A stretch of DNA of 25,651 nucleotides from Kiritimatiellia bacterium (GTDB taxonomy: Bacteria > Verrucomicrobiota > Kiritimatiellia > RFP12 > UBA1067): the NCBI GenBank assembly GCA_016302985.1, contig JAEDMN010000014.1:1-25651 (forward strand). The letters run 5' to 3'. The notes under the pieces are model-generated. The model was not told the origin of the DNA, did no database searches, and saw only the letters and a list, made by a program, of their open reading frames with translations. A program made the position numbers and the translations under genes. Below are positions 1 to 7,298 of this stretch, one piece after another. The first letter of the stretch is position 1. Each line of letters opens with the position of its first letter.

Positions 1-214
1 AGGCGACCTGGACGCAGTTCGACGCGCTCCCCGCGAGCCGCATCAGGACCTCGAACGACTTGACGTCCGTGCGCGCGGATCCGAACGGGATATTCGTCCA
101 CACCTCCGTGTCGGGGTAGGCGGACTGCGGCAGCACGCCCATGCGCACCATCGTCGCGAAGAGCGGACAGGTGACGAGGCAGGCCAGACGGCAGAATGGT
201 CGCAAGAGATTCAC
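1..214 (-). CDS. N-terminus of unrecognised secreted protein (partial)
   Basis: An open minus-strand frame starts at a GTG (212-214) and leaves the window after 71 codons. It begins VNLLRPFCRLACLVTCPLFA, a short basic stretch followed by a hydrophobic core that looks like a signal peptide. The mature part reads roughly TEVWTNIPFGSARTDVKSFE and then SNCVQVA. I do not recognise the family. The sequence looks like a small exported beta-rich protein, but that is inference. The frame stays open upstream of this GTG and another in-frame GTG lies 18 bases further up, so the start is uncertain. No strong Shine-Dalgarno is visible. The nearest possible promoter is an extended -10 at 486-494, which would give a leader of about 260 bases. 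Confidence 0.5.
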   Translation of the reverse strand, partial: MNLLRPFCRLACLVTCPLFATMVRMGVLPQSAYPDTEVWTNIPFGSARTDVKSFEVLMRLAGSASNCVQVA

Positions 215-271
215 GCGCCTATGATACCACACGGACAGTACGTTCTCCAAGAAGGCGACAGCCCTCTGGTT

Positions 272-415
272 TTATTCCGTCCCGGGGAGCAGACGGAGCG
301 CGGCCCGCGCCACATGTTCCGCAAACGGGGGCGGGACGGAGTTCCCGATCTGCCGGTACTGCTCGCAGCGCGAGCCGTGGAAGACGAAGTTGTCAGGAAA
401 ACCCTGGAGCGCGGC
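272..415 (-). pseudogene. C-terminal remnant of a DNA (cytosine-5) methyltransferase
   Basis: The minus strand reads, ending at TAA 272-274: LAALQGFPDNFVFHGSR, then CEQYRQIGNSVPPPFAEHV, then ARAALRLLPGTE. This is the C-terminal end of a C5-cytosine methyltransferase: the 'xxLQGFPDxFxF' segment and motif X 'QYRQIGNSVPPP' are hallmarks of the Dcm/HhaI family. Only about 45 residues remain. The frame continues upstream only to a TGA at 458-460 and has no plausible start or catalytic motifs (PCQ, ENV), so it cannot be an active enzyme. The homology stops just before a hairpin at 424-442. It reads as a deletion or insertion scar of a former methyltransferase or restriction-modification gene. Confidence 0.8.
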
Positions 416-423
416 CAGGGGTG

Positions 424-578
424 GACGGGCGCGAAGCCCGTCAGCTCCCGGCCTATGTCATGTCCCGCTTGCGCGGGACGAAGGAAATATAGCACAAACC
501 CGTTGCGGATTGGCTGAGAATCATTTTCGCCGGACTTCGGACCGCGGTTCGTCCTGCGGCCCGTCGGGACGACGGGCC
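424..578. repeat. Cluster of three perfect hairpins
   Basis: Three perfect inverted repeats lie within 155 bases of non-coding DNA. They are GACGGGC/GCCCGTC at 424-430 and 436-442 (5-base loop), GTCCCGC/GCGGGAC at 462-468 and 473-479 (loop TTGC), and GGCCCGTCG/CGACGGGCC at 558-566 and 570-578 (loop GGA). None is followed by a T-run, so they are not typical intrinsic terminators, although the 558-578 hairpin lies just behind the stop codon of the gene ending at 596. They resemble REP/BIME-type intergenic palindromes. Whether they recur elsewhere in the genome cannot be seen here. The region 215-595 holds no gene other than the methyltransferase remnant. Confidence 0.6.
486..494 (-). promoter_or_regulatory. 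Possible extended -10 promoter
   Basis: On the minus strand the sequence TTTGTGC-TATATT gives a TGn-extended -10 hexamer (TATATT at 486-491, TGC at 492-494). It resembles the other extended -10 sites in this window. No matching -35 is evident. Transcription would start near 479, at the edge of the 462-479 hairpin, and run toward the methyltransferase remnant and the partial gene at 214. This is motif evidence only. Confidence 0.3.
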
Positions 579-595
579 CTACCGGCGGGTAGACG

Positions 596-2851
596 TCACT
601 TCTCGGCGGCGGTCGCGTCGCGGCGGCGCTTCTCGACGCCCTCGCGCCACCGGCGGCACTGGTCCGCGTTCCACAGGTTCGCCTCCTCGTAGTCGCCGCA
701 GAACGGCACCTCGAGGTCGACCCAGCACGCGAGCGTGCGGAGCTCCGCGTCCGTCAGGCCGGGCGCGTGCCCCTTGTCCAGCTTCCGCGTGAACAGCAGG
801 CTCGTGCGCGAACCGCGCGTGAGCGGCGGCAGGGGCGTCGGCACGGACCCCGTGCTGATCCAGTTGACCATCCCGTGGTCCGGCGCGCCGGACCAGGACG
901 TGCTCTCGTCGCCGCGCCGCTTCGCATGCGTCAGCGCGAGGTAGGACTTCGTCCAGCGCCGGAGCGAGGACCGATCGTCTACGCCCGCACGCGTCAGGTC
1001 GGGGATCTTCGGGTTCTTCACGGGCGAATGACAGGCGACGCAGCGCCGTTCGAGGATCGGCTGGACTTCGCGCAGGAAGCTGAAACCCTTCGCGTTCCCG
1101 GACACCTTCGGAAGCGAACGGGAGCCCGCGGCGGCCTCGGAGACACGGCGCGGATCCAGACGGACGGACGCCCGGAAGTCGGGCGCCAGGTTCGCGCTTT
1201 CATGGCAGCCGATGCAGCTCGCGGTCTCGCCGGGCTGCAGGAGCGTCCAGCTGCGCATCGTCTGGACCATCCGCCCCTTCGCGTCCAGCAGCTGGAAGTA
1301 GACGGGCGTGCGCACGGGAGCCTCGAAGGCGACGGACCCGTCCGCGGCGACGGGCACTTCGCCCAGCACGCGCTTGACGCCCCAGGTCCCCTGGCCGACC
1401 GCCGGCGGCGTGCAGGAAAGGCCGCCCCCGCCCGGACCGCCATTGGCGTTCTGGCCGATGCCCGCGGGGCGGAAATCCAGCGCGACGACGCGCAGGCTCT
1501 TCACCGTGCCACGCGGCACGCCCTTCATCGAGTCCCCGACGTAGACGTCGCGGACCGCGAAGACGCCGGTCTTCGCCGATTCGTCCGGGCGGACCGACGG
1601 GCGGTTCGGCAGCTTCCGCGCCCGCACGGGCACGGGGCGGCCGCAGGGGACCTTCCCGCGCTGCGCCACGAGCAGTTCGCGGTTCCCGTCCACGTCCGTC
1701 CAGTAGAGCGCGAACGGCGCGCGGTGGTCGCGGTAGAGGGGGCGGTTCTCCTTCGAGCGGCGCCAGCCCTGCGGCAGATGGGAGAGGACGACTTCGCGTT
1801 CGTCGACGGGATAGGGGTACATCGCGACGCGCCCCTCCTGGCCGTCCGCGTCGACGCGGCGCGCCTGGGTCTTCCGGAGGGGGGCCAGCTGCCAGGCGCC
1901 CTGCGCCTCCTCGCGGCCCTCGCGCGGATCGAAGCGCATCAGCTCGCCGGTCTGCAGACAGTGGTGACCGGACGCGATGCCGAAGAAGAGCGGGCTGCCC
2001 TCGACGCCGCGCGCATGGAGGATCGTCGTGGGGAACCAGGAGTTCGCGCCGTAGACCGCGCGCTGGCCCGTGCCATCGGGATTCATGCCGAACAGCGGCT
2101 GCGGGAACATCTGCGACCGCCCGTTGTACTCCCAGCGCGTGTAGAACACGCGGCCGTCGGGCGTCAGGGCGGGATAGTTGTCGTGGACCTGGTCGTAGGT
2201 GATGCGGACGATGTTCGAGCCGTCCGCCTCGCAGCGGTAGAGGTTGCTCACCTCGGTCCACCAGCAGTCCACGATCTGCATGCAGCGGGTGGAGTTGAAG
2301 AGGATGCGGCCGTCGGGCAGGTAGCAGCCCTCATAGTCTGCGATCCCGGCGCCGGCGGTGAGCTGCCGCACCTTCCGGTCCGCCAGCGTCATCTCGTAGA
2401 GATGGAAGTCGTCGCCGCGGTCGCTCGCCTTGAACGAGTAGAGGAGGCGCGTGCCGTCCGGCGAAACGTCCACGTCGCGGAAGCAGCCGTCCTTCGACTG
2501 CAGGAGGACGGTCTCCTTCCAGAGTCCGTCCGGCGCATATTCGGCCAGGCAGAGCGACGAGCCGATCGGCAGGTAGGTGCGCTCCGAGCGTGCGTCGGAC
2601 AGGGCCTCGGTGTAGGCGTAGTGCGAGCCGCCCATCACATAGTGGCGGCAGTAGGCCCAGCGCGACGCGAATGCGGCCGTCTTCGCCAGTCGGGCACGAC
2701 GGCGGGCGAGCATGTCGCGCCGCCAGTCGTCGCGGGTCTGGCCTTCGCGCATGGGCGTCTGGAGAGACCAGTCCACCTCCAGCTCGTCCAGCGGCTGCTG
2801 GGCGAACAGGACGGAGGCGGACAACAGAACAGAGGCAAATGCTGCGCGCAT
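596..2851 (-). CDS. Secreted PD40 propeller protein with two haem-binding CXXCH motifs (hydrazine-synthase-alpha-like)
   Basis: This 751-aa protein starts with a signal peptide (MRAAFASVLLSASVLFA). The N-terminal two thirds carry repeated PD40/TolB-type blades such as DVSPDGTRLLYS, YLPDGRILFNSTR and TPDGRVFYTRW. The C-terminal part has two c-type haem motifs, CIGCH (about residues 546-550) and CVACH (604-608). It ends with LACWVDLEVPFCGDY, a segment I associate with proteins related to the middle domain of hydrazine synthase alpha. Such proteins are frequent in Planctomycetes and Verrucomicrobia that do not make hydrazine, so the real activity is unknown. A periplasmic or surface redox or binding role fits. 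The ATG is 16 bases behind the stop of the esterase gene, with GGAG upstream, so it is probably the last gene of that operon. Confidence 0.75.
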   Translation of the reverse strand: MRAAFASVLLSASVLFAQQPLDELEVDWSLQTPMREGQTRDDWRRDMLARRRARLAKTAAFASRWAYCRHYVMGGSHYAYTEALSDARSERTYLPIGSSLCLAEYAPDGLWKETVLLQSKDGCFRDVDVSPDGTRLLYSFKASDRGDDFHLYEMTLADRKVRQLTAGAGIADYEGCYLPDGRILFNSTRCMQIVDCWWTEVSNLYRCEADGSNIVRITYDQVHDNYPALTPDGRVFYTRWEYNGRSQMFPQPLFGMNPDGTGQRAVYGANSWFPTTILHARGVEGSPLFFGIASGHHCLQTGELMRFDPREGREEAQGAWQLAPLRKTQARRVDADGQEGRVAMYPYPVDEREVVLSHLPQGWRRSKENRPLYRDHRAPFALYWTDVDGNRELLVAQRGKVPCGRPVPVRARKLPNRPSVRPDESAKTGVFAVRDVYVGDSMKGVPRGTVKSLRVVALDFRPAGIGQNANGGPGGGGLSCTPPAVGQGTWGVKRVLGEVPVAADGSVAFEAPVRTPVYFQLLDAKGRMVQTMRSWTLLQPGETASCIGCHESANLAPDFRASVRLDPRRVSEAAAGSRSLPKVSGNAKGFSFLREVQPILERRCVACHSPVKNPKIPDLTRAGVDDRSSLRRWTKSYLALTHAKRRGDESTSWSGAPDHGMVNWISTGSVPTPLPPLTRGSRTSLLFTRKLDKGHAPGLTDAELRTLACWVDLEVPFCGDYEEANLWNADQCRRWREGVEKRRRDATAAEK

Positions 2852-2867
2852 GTCCGAGAGGCTCCGG

Positions 2868-5006
2868 CTACTTCACGAGCACCGTCAGACGACGGGCGCG
2901 GTACTGGCCGCCGTTGGACGCGAACGTCCAGTCGGGGTTCTTCCCGGGACAGTTGCCGAGGCCGACGTCGCAGCCGCCGTTGAAGCAGTTGTAGGCGAGG
3001 ACCGTCTCGCCGCCCTTCCAGTTGTGGACCTGCATCGAGCCGTAGCCCGGCTTCCCGTCCTTGGCCGGATGCGCGACGTCGTTGAAGTCGTAGACGTCCG
3101 CCGAGCCGCCGACGTCGGGCAGGCCCTTCTGCGTGCCGTAGTTCACGTTGAAGAACTCGATGCAGCCGCCGTCGAAGTCCGTGACCTCCGTCACCGTCTT
3201 CTGGTTGGAGCGCACCGTGAGCTTCGCGACCTTCTGCTGGTAGAAGGTGTTCAGCACGGCCGGCACGCCCAGGCGCGCCGCCTCGTCCGTGAAGGCGTCC
3301 ATGGACGCCATCGCCCAGTCGACGGAGCCGTCGCGGTTCTCGAGCTCGAGCACGTAGGCGACGCGGGAGTAGGCGCCCGCCTTCGCCGTCTCGTCGAACG
3401 AGTAGCCGGCGTTCTTGAAGCCGCCGCCCGCGGGCAGGTTCGCCTGCAGCACCTTGCGGTAGCCGGCGAGTTCGGGAATCGCGAGCGCGGCGTCCATCTT
3501 CACGGCCGGGCCGCGGCGGTTCTCGCCCGGCACGCGCGCGTCGATTTCGAACGGGCCGAGCGGCAGGCCGGAGTTGAACGCGTAGAGCGCGCCCGTCCAG
3601 GGCTTCTCGGCGAGGTAGCGCAGGCGCTTGGGCGTCGTCACGCCCTTGGCCGCGACCACGAGTTCGGCGCCGCCCTCGTAGGTGCCGCCGCCGACCATCT
3701 TGTTCACGACCTGCGCGGGCACGAACTTGCCGTCGGGGCCGGCGATCTCGAAGCCCTGCGCGGGGGAACGGTCCGCGTTGTAGACGTACCAGGAGGTCGC
3801 GTCGTTGAACGTGAGGACGAACTTCCCGCCCTCGGCGACCTTCCAGCTCTTCAGCGTGGGCGACTGGTCGACGATGTCCGCGAAGCCGTAGTCCTGCTTC
3901 AGCGCGTGGAGCGCGAGGCGCTTCGCGACGATCTCCTTGTCGTTCGGGTGGATGTCGGCGAGGTTGCCGGAATCGCACGTGACGACGAGCGAGGCGTTCT
4001 TCTCCTCGGCCGCGAACTGGCTCTGGGCCTGCTGGAGATTGAACCAGTTGGCGGCATAGGGCGCGAGCTGCACGAAGTAGAGCTTGAGGTCCGGGTTCTC
4101 GAACTCCTTCGCCCAGCCGTCGTAGAGCGCGTGCATCTTGTCGCAGTAGCGGAACGGCTCGCCGTTGTTGTGGCAGCCCTGGTACCAGATGAAGCCCTTG
4201 ATCGCGTACGGCGCGAAGCCGGCGACCATGCCGTTCCAGAGCACGGTCGGCTGCTGCTGCGCGCCGCCGATCGGGCCCTTGCGCATGGACTTGTCCCAGT
4301 TCGCCGTCACGGGATAGTCGGCGACGTCCTTGAGCTCGGGATGGTTCGCGTAGCCGGCGCGCGGCGTCCACGCGTCGATGTTCGTGCCGCCCCAGCTGGA
4401 GTCGACGATGCCGATCGGGATGTCGAGCGCGCCGTAGAGCTCGAGCGCGTAGTAGAAGGCGCAGGCCGAGAGGTAGCCGTTCGGCGCGCGGAAGGACTCG
4501 GGCGAGTAGTCGCGCCAGACCGCCTTCCAGTCCGTCTTCGGCGTCGCGCTCCAGACGCGGCTGTTCTTCGCGTAGCGGATGAACGGCCGGCGCGTCATCT
4601 GCGTCATGATGCCGCCCTTGCCGTCGCGGTAGCGCGGGTTGGATCCCCAGATCGGGCACTCCATGTTGGACTGGCCGCTCGCGAACCAGACTTCGCCGAC
4701 GAGGACGTTCTTGAACGCCTCGGCGTTCGCCGCGCCCTTGACCGTCATCACGCGGTTCTCCTTGGACGCGGGCATCGCGTCGAGGTCCACGCGCCACGCG
4801 CCCTGCGCGTCCGCCTTCGCCGTCTTCGTCTGACCGGCGAACGTCACCGTCACCTGTTCGCCCGGATCGGCCACGCCCCAGACCGGCACGGAACGGCCGC
4901 GCTGCAGCACCATGTTGTCCGCGAACGGCGTGCCCGTCGCGACCTTCGCCTCCGCCGCGCACGCGGCCACGGCCGCCACGGCCGCGAGAACCAGTCTCAT
5001 CTGCAT
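2868..5006 (-). CDS. Sialate O-acetylesterase family protein (SGNH hydrolase)
   Basis: This 712-aa predicted secreted esterase removes O-acetyl groups from sialic acids or other sugars. After a signal peptide (MQMRLVLAAVAAVAACAAEA) come NMVLQRGRSVPVWG and the block-I motif GQSNME (residues 111-116, nucleophile Ser113). WYQGCHNNGEP follows in the middle, and DIHPNDKE (Asp351, His353) completes the triad. These are hallmarks of the SASA/DUF303 family. Roughly residues 500-712 form an additional C-terminal region rich in Gly and Asp with a Cys cluster (CFNGGCDVGLGNC), which I cannot assign. The start at 5006 is chosen because AAGGAG (5015-5020) sits 8 bases upstream. An ATG at 5030 overlapping the previous stop (TAATG) is the alternative. 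The gap to the preceding gene is 23 bases, so it is in an operon with the DUF21 gene. Confidence 0.85.
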   Translation of the reverse strand: MQMRLVLAAVAAVAACAAEAKVATGTPFADNMVLQRGRSVPVWGVADPGEQVTVTFAGQTKTAKADAQGAWRVDLDAMPASKENRVMTVKGAANAEAFKNVLVGEVWFASGQSNMECPIWGSNPRYRDGKGGIMTQMTRRPFIRYAKNSRVWSATPKTDWKAVWRDYSPESFRAPNGYLSACAFYYALELYGALDIPIGIVDSSWGGTNIDAWTPRAGYANHPELKDVADYPVTANWDKSMRKGPIGGAQQQPTVLWNGMVAGFAPYAIKGFIWYQGCHNNGEPFRYCDKMHALYDGWAKEFENPDLKLYFVQLAPYAANWFNLQQAQSQFAAEEKNASLVVTCDSGNLADIHPNDKEIVAKRLALHALKQDYGFADIVDQSPTLKSWKVAEGGKFVLTFNDATSWYVYNADRSPAQGFEIAGPDGKFVPAQVVNKMVGGGTYEGGAELVVAAKGVTTPKRLRYLAEKPWTGALYAFNSGLPLGPFEIDARVPGENRRGPAVKMDAALAIPELAGYRKVLQANLPAGGGFKNAGYSFDETAKAGAYSRVAYVLELENRDGSVDWAMASMDAFTDEAARLGVPAVLNTFYQQKVAKLTVRSNQKTVTEVTDFDGGCIEFFNVNYGTQKGLPDVGGSADVYDFNDVAHPAKDGKPGYGSMQVHNWKGGETVLAYNCFNGGCDVGLGNCPGKNPDWTFASNGGQYRARRLTVLVK

Positions 5007-5029
5007 GTCATGTGCTCCTTGATTCCCCA

Positions 5030-5674
5030 TTATTCGAAATCGTCCAGCGCCGAGAGGATCTTCTCGGGCGTCACGCGCTCGCCCTTCTTGCGCAGCACCA
5101 GGATGCGCGCGATGAGCGCGCTCTCGAAGTCGGTCAGCCGCACGCCGGCCTTGCGGTCCTGCAGGATGCGCAGCAGGTCGTCCGGCGTCGTCTTCTCGCG
5201 CGGCGCCGGCTTGCGCGCGAAGCGCCTCACCACGCGCTCGATCGTCCACGTCAGCGGCAGCAGCGCGGCCGCGAAGATCCGGTAGGCGGGCGCCAGGCGC
5301 AAGGTGCGGCGCAGCGGACGCGACGAGCAGAAGAGCTTCGGCACGAACTCGCCGAGCACGAGCACGAGGCACGCCGAGAAGCAGCTCCACGCCGTGCGCG
5401 CCCACGGGGCGTCCGTGAACGCGGCGGCCGCGAAGGCCGCGGACGCGGAGGAATAGGTGACCGTGGCGAGGTTGTTGCCGACGAGGAGTCCCGTGAGCGT
5501 CGAGGACATGTTCTTCAGCGCGGCCTGGACGGTCTTCGCGGCCCGGCTGCCCTCGCGCGCCATGTGGAGGATGCGGCCGCGGCTGACGGAGAGGAACCCC
5601 GTCTCCGCGCCGGAGCAGAACGCCGAGACGACCAGGCCGGCCAGCATCGCCAGAAGCAGGAGGGCGGCCGTCAT
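5030..5674 (-). CDS. DUF21-only membrane protein (HlyC/CorC-like, no CBS domains)
   Basis: This 214-aa membrane protein begins MTAALLLLAMLAGLVVSAFC and continues SGAETGFLSVSRGR, the DUF21 signature shared with its upstream neighbour. Later features are LLVGNNLATVTYSSASA and the LGEFVPKLF segment, equivalent to the GEITPKR of CorC-type proteins. It has several hydrophobic segments and then a short cytoplasmic tail rich in charged residues. The CBS pair and the CorC_HlyC C-terminal domain of full-length relatives are absent. The stop is followed at once by the esterase gene, so this is not a frameshift visible in the sequence. The ATG overlaps the stop of the CorC gene (ATGA at 5671-5674), implying translational coupling and possibly a heteromer. 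A cation (Mg/Co) transport role is by family only. Confidence 0.8.
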   Translation of the reverse strand: MTAALLLLAMLAGLVVSAFCSGAETGFLSVSRGRILHMAREGSRAAKTVQAALKNMSSTLTGLLVGNNLATVTYSSASAAFAAAAFTDAPWARTAWSCFSACLVLVLGEFVPKLFCSSRPLRRTLRLAPAYRIFAAALLPLTWTIERVVRRFARKPAPREKTTPDDLLRILQDRKAGVRLTDFESALIARILVLRKKGERVTPEKILSALDDFE

Positions 5675-6945
5675 GACTCCTCGTCCTCCTCGGTCTTCTC
5701 CACGGCCTCGTCCGTCTCCGCGAGCAGCTCCGCGTCCGTCTCCGCGCCGGGATACTCGAGGACCTCGAGCTCGACGAGCGTGACACGGCGGCGGCGACGC
5801 TTGCGGACCGTCGCGCGGCAGCCCTCGGCCACGATTTCCTGGCCGACTTTCGGGATGCACTCGGAATGGAACGCAACCCAGCCGGCGAGGCGGTCGGCGT
5901 CCTCCGCCTCGAGCTCGATGCCGAGCGCGCGGTTGATCTCGTCCAGGCTCGCCCGCCCGTCGATCAGCCAGGCGTTCTTCCCGGCGGGGACGATGGCCGG
6001 CTCGTCGTTCGGCGAGGCGAAGACGCCCGGCCCCATGACGATCTCGAGCACGTCGTTCGGCGTGATGACGCCTGCCGTGCCGCCGAATTCGTCCAGCAGG
6101 ACCGCGAGCGGCTTCCCGCTCCGGCGGAAGATGACGAGCAGGTCGTCGAGCGTGATCTGCTCCGGCACGAAGAGCGCGTCGTCCACCTTCCCCGTCGCGA
6201 CCTCGAGCACGCCCTCGATCACGTCGTGCGTGCGGCGGTAGACGGGCAGGTAGCCGTGGCGCGCCCGCGCGATCTGCGCCTTCCGCTGCTCCTCCGGCAG
6301 GTCGGCGTCAACGCCCTCGATGTCCACGCGCGGCGTCATCTCGTCGTTCGCGTGCAGTTCGGAAAGGCGCAGCACGCCCGCGATCATCTCCGCGTCCGCC
6401 GCGGCGAACTCCCCGTGCTCGGCCGCGGCCTCGACGACGGAGACGAGCTCGACGTCCGACAGCGCCTGCCGTTCGCGGGCGATGGCGGGGCCGAACGCGC
6501 GCGACATGAGCGCGAAGACGCGGTTGAACGGCGTGAGGACGGACCGCCAGAACCACAGCAGGCGCGCGCAGGCCGGCGCGAGGCGCTCGGCATGGCGCAG
6601 CGCGATGCGCTTCGGCGTGATCTCGCCGAAGACGAGCAGACCGACCGTCATCGCGGGGACCGCGACGAATCCGCCCCACGACGGGAAGAGGTCCGAGAAG
6701 AGCCCGTACCCGAGCGTCGCGATCGCGAAGTTGACGAAGGTGTTGCCGACGAGCAGGGTCGAGAGCAGCGTGGCCGAATCCTCGACGCACCGGCCGATCC
6801 GCTGGTCGGCCTTGGGACTGCGCGCCTTGATCCGCGCGCGCTGCACCCCGGTCAGGGAAAACAGCAAGGTCTCGGCCCCCGAGAAGAAGGCCGAGAGGCA
6901 GAACAGCAGCACGAGTGCCGCGATTTCCAGCGCATGCGTCGTCAC
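5671..6945 (-). CDS. HlyC/CorC family transporter-like protein (DUF21-CBS-CBS-CorC)
   Basis: This 424-aa protein has the complete domain order of the family. The DUF21 membrane domain (about residues 5-185) contains FSGAETLLFSLTGVQ, LLVGNTFVNFAIATLG and FGEITPKRIALRHAE. A CBS pair (about 203-305) contains MTPRVDIEGVD, LPVYRRTHDVIEGV and LLDEFGGTAGVITPNDVLE. The CorC_HlyC domain (about 322-395) and an acidic tail follow. Family members are linked to Mg/Co efflux or resistance; direct transport is debated. The start is a GTG at 6943-6945, since no in-frame ATG lies nearby. No Shine-Dalgarno precedes it, but a good promoter ends 9 bases upstream, so the message may be leaderless. It is the first gene of a four-gene operon running to 596. 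Confidence 0.88.
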   Translation of the reverse strand: MTTHALEIAALVLLFCLSAFFSGAETLLFSLTGVQRARIKARSPKADQRIGRCVEDSATLLSTLLVGNTFVNFAIATLGYGLFSDLFPSWGGFVAVPAMTVGLLVFGEITPKRIALRHAERLAPACARLLWFWRSVLTPFNRVFALMSRAFGPAIARERQALSDVELVSVVEAAAEHGEFAAADAEMIAGVLRLSELHANDEMTPRVDIEGVDADLPEEQRKAQIARARHGYLPVYRRTHDVIEGVLEVATGKVDDALFVPEQITLDDLLVIFRRSGKPLAVLLDEFGGTAGVITPNDVLEIVMGPGVFASPNDEPAIVPAGKNAWLIDGRASLDEINRALGIELEAEDADRLAGWVAFHSECIPKVGQEIVAEGCRATVRKRRRRRVTLVELEVLEYPGAETDAELLAETDEAVEKTEEDEES

Positions 6946-6954
6946 CTGGACACT

Positions 6955-6983
6955 ATTCTACCATTTTGGACGGATTCGGTCAC
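6955..6983 (-). promoter_or_regulatory. Sigma70-type promoter for the corC operon
   Basis: On the minus strand, GTGACC (-35, 6978-6983) is separated by exactly 17 bases from TAGAAT (-10, 6955-6960). TGG lies directly before the -10, making it extended. The predicted transcription start (about 6946-6949) falls within a few bases of the GTG at 6945, which would give a leaderless or nearly leaderless mRNA. Evidence is motif and position only. Confidence 0.5.
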
Positions 6984-7019
6984 GGGTGGACTCGCGGACA
7001 GTGCGGACAGCGGGAAATG

Positions 7020-7298
7020 CTAACAATAGTACTCGATTCCACCGAAGAACGCGGTCCACTTCTCCACGACCTCATCGCTCCGCGCCTCGACGATGCGGAC
7101 CACGTTCCGAAGGACCTTTGCGTTCAAACCGGAATGGTTGTGCGCAACAAGACATTTTCCGGCTCGTGTGATCCAGATCTTCGTCGCATCAGCCGTCGGG
7201 ACTCCCTGCGAGACGTGCACGTGCACAGGTTCGCGCGGATCACCTTCGCCTGCCCAGAAGTAGATCCAGTAGGATCCGATCTTAAAAACCTGAGGCAT
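7020..7298 (-). CDS. DUF4160 domain-containing protein
   Basis: This 92-aa protein starts MPQVFKIGSYWIYFWAGEGD and continues REPVHVHVSQG, the conserved 'F..G..I.....D..PPHFHV'-like core of DUF4160. The C-terminal half (LRNVVRIVEARSDEVVEKW) is helical, as in the family. Function is unknown; DUF4160 genes often sit beside another small gene (typically DUF2442), and a toxin-antitoxin role has been suggested from that arrangement. The ATG at 7298 is preferred to an upstream in-frame TTG at 7322 because it fits the family start and has a GGGGGA 7 bases upstream. It overlaps the preceding small gene by 17 bases, so the two are surely cotranscribed. Confidence 0.8.
   Translation of the reverse strand: MPQVFKIGSYWIYFWAGEGDPREPVHVHVSQGVPTADATKIWITRAGKCLVAHNHSGLNAKVLRNVVRIVEARSDEVVEKWTAFFGGIEYYC

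Noticed and set aside
211..495. A 94-codon minus-strand frame starting with MLYFLRPAQAGHD
   Set aside because: It is a different frame of the methyltransferase remnant and the hairpin repeats; Ser/Arg-rich with no family resemblance.
2635..4962. A long minus-strand frame overlapping the esterase gene
   Set aside because: It is a +1/+2 shadow, Arg/Gly-rich, and is incompatible with the well-supported esterase and PD40 frames.
5007..5876. N-terminal extension of the esterase frame to a 1002-codon frame
   Set aside because: The extension overlaps the DUF21 and CorC genes in another frame and is Arg-rich. A signal peptide and AAGGAG define the start at 5006.
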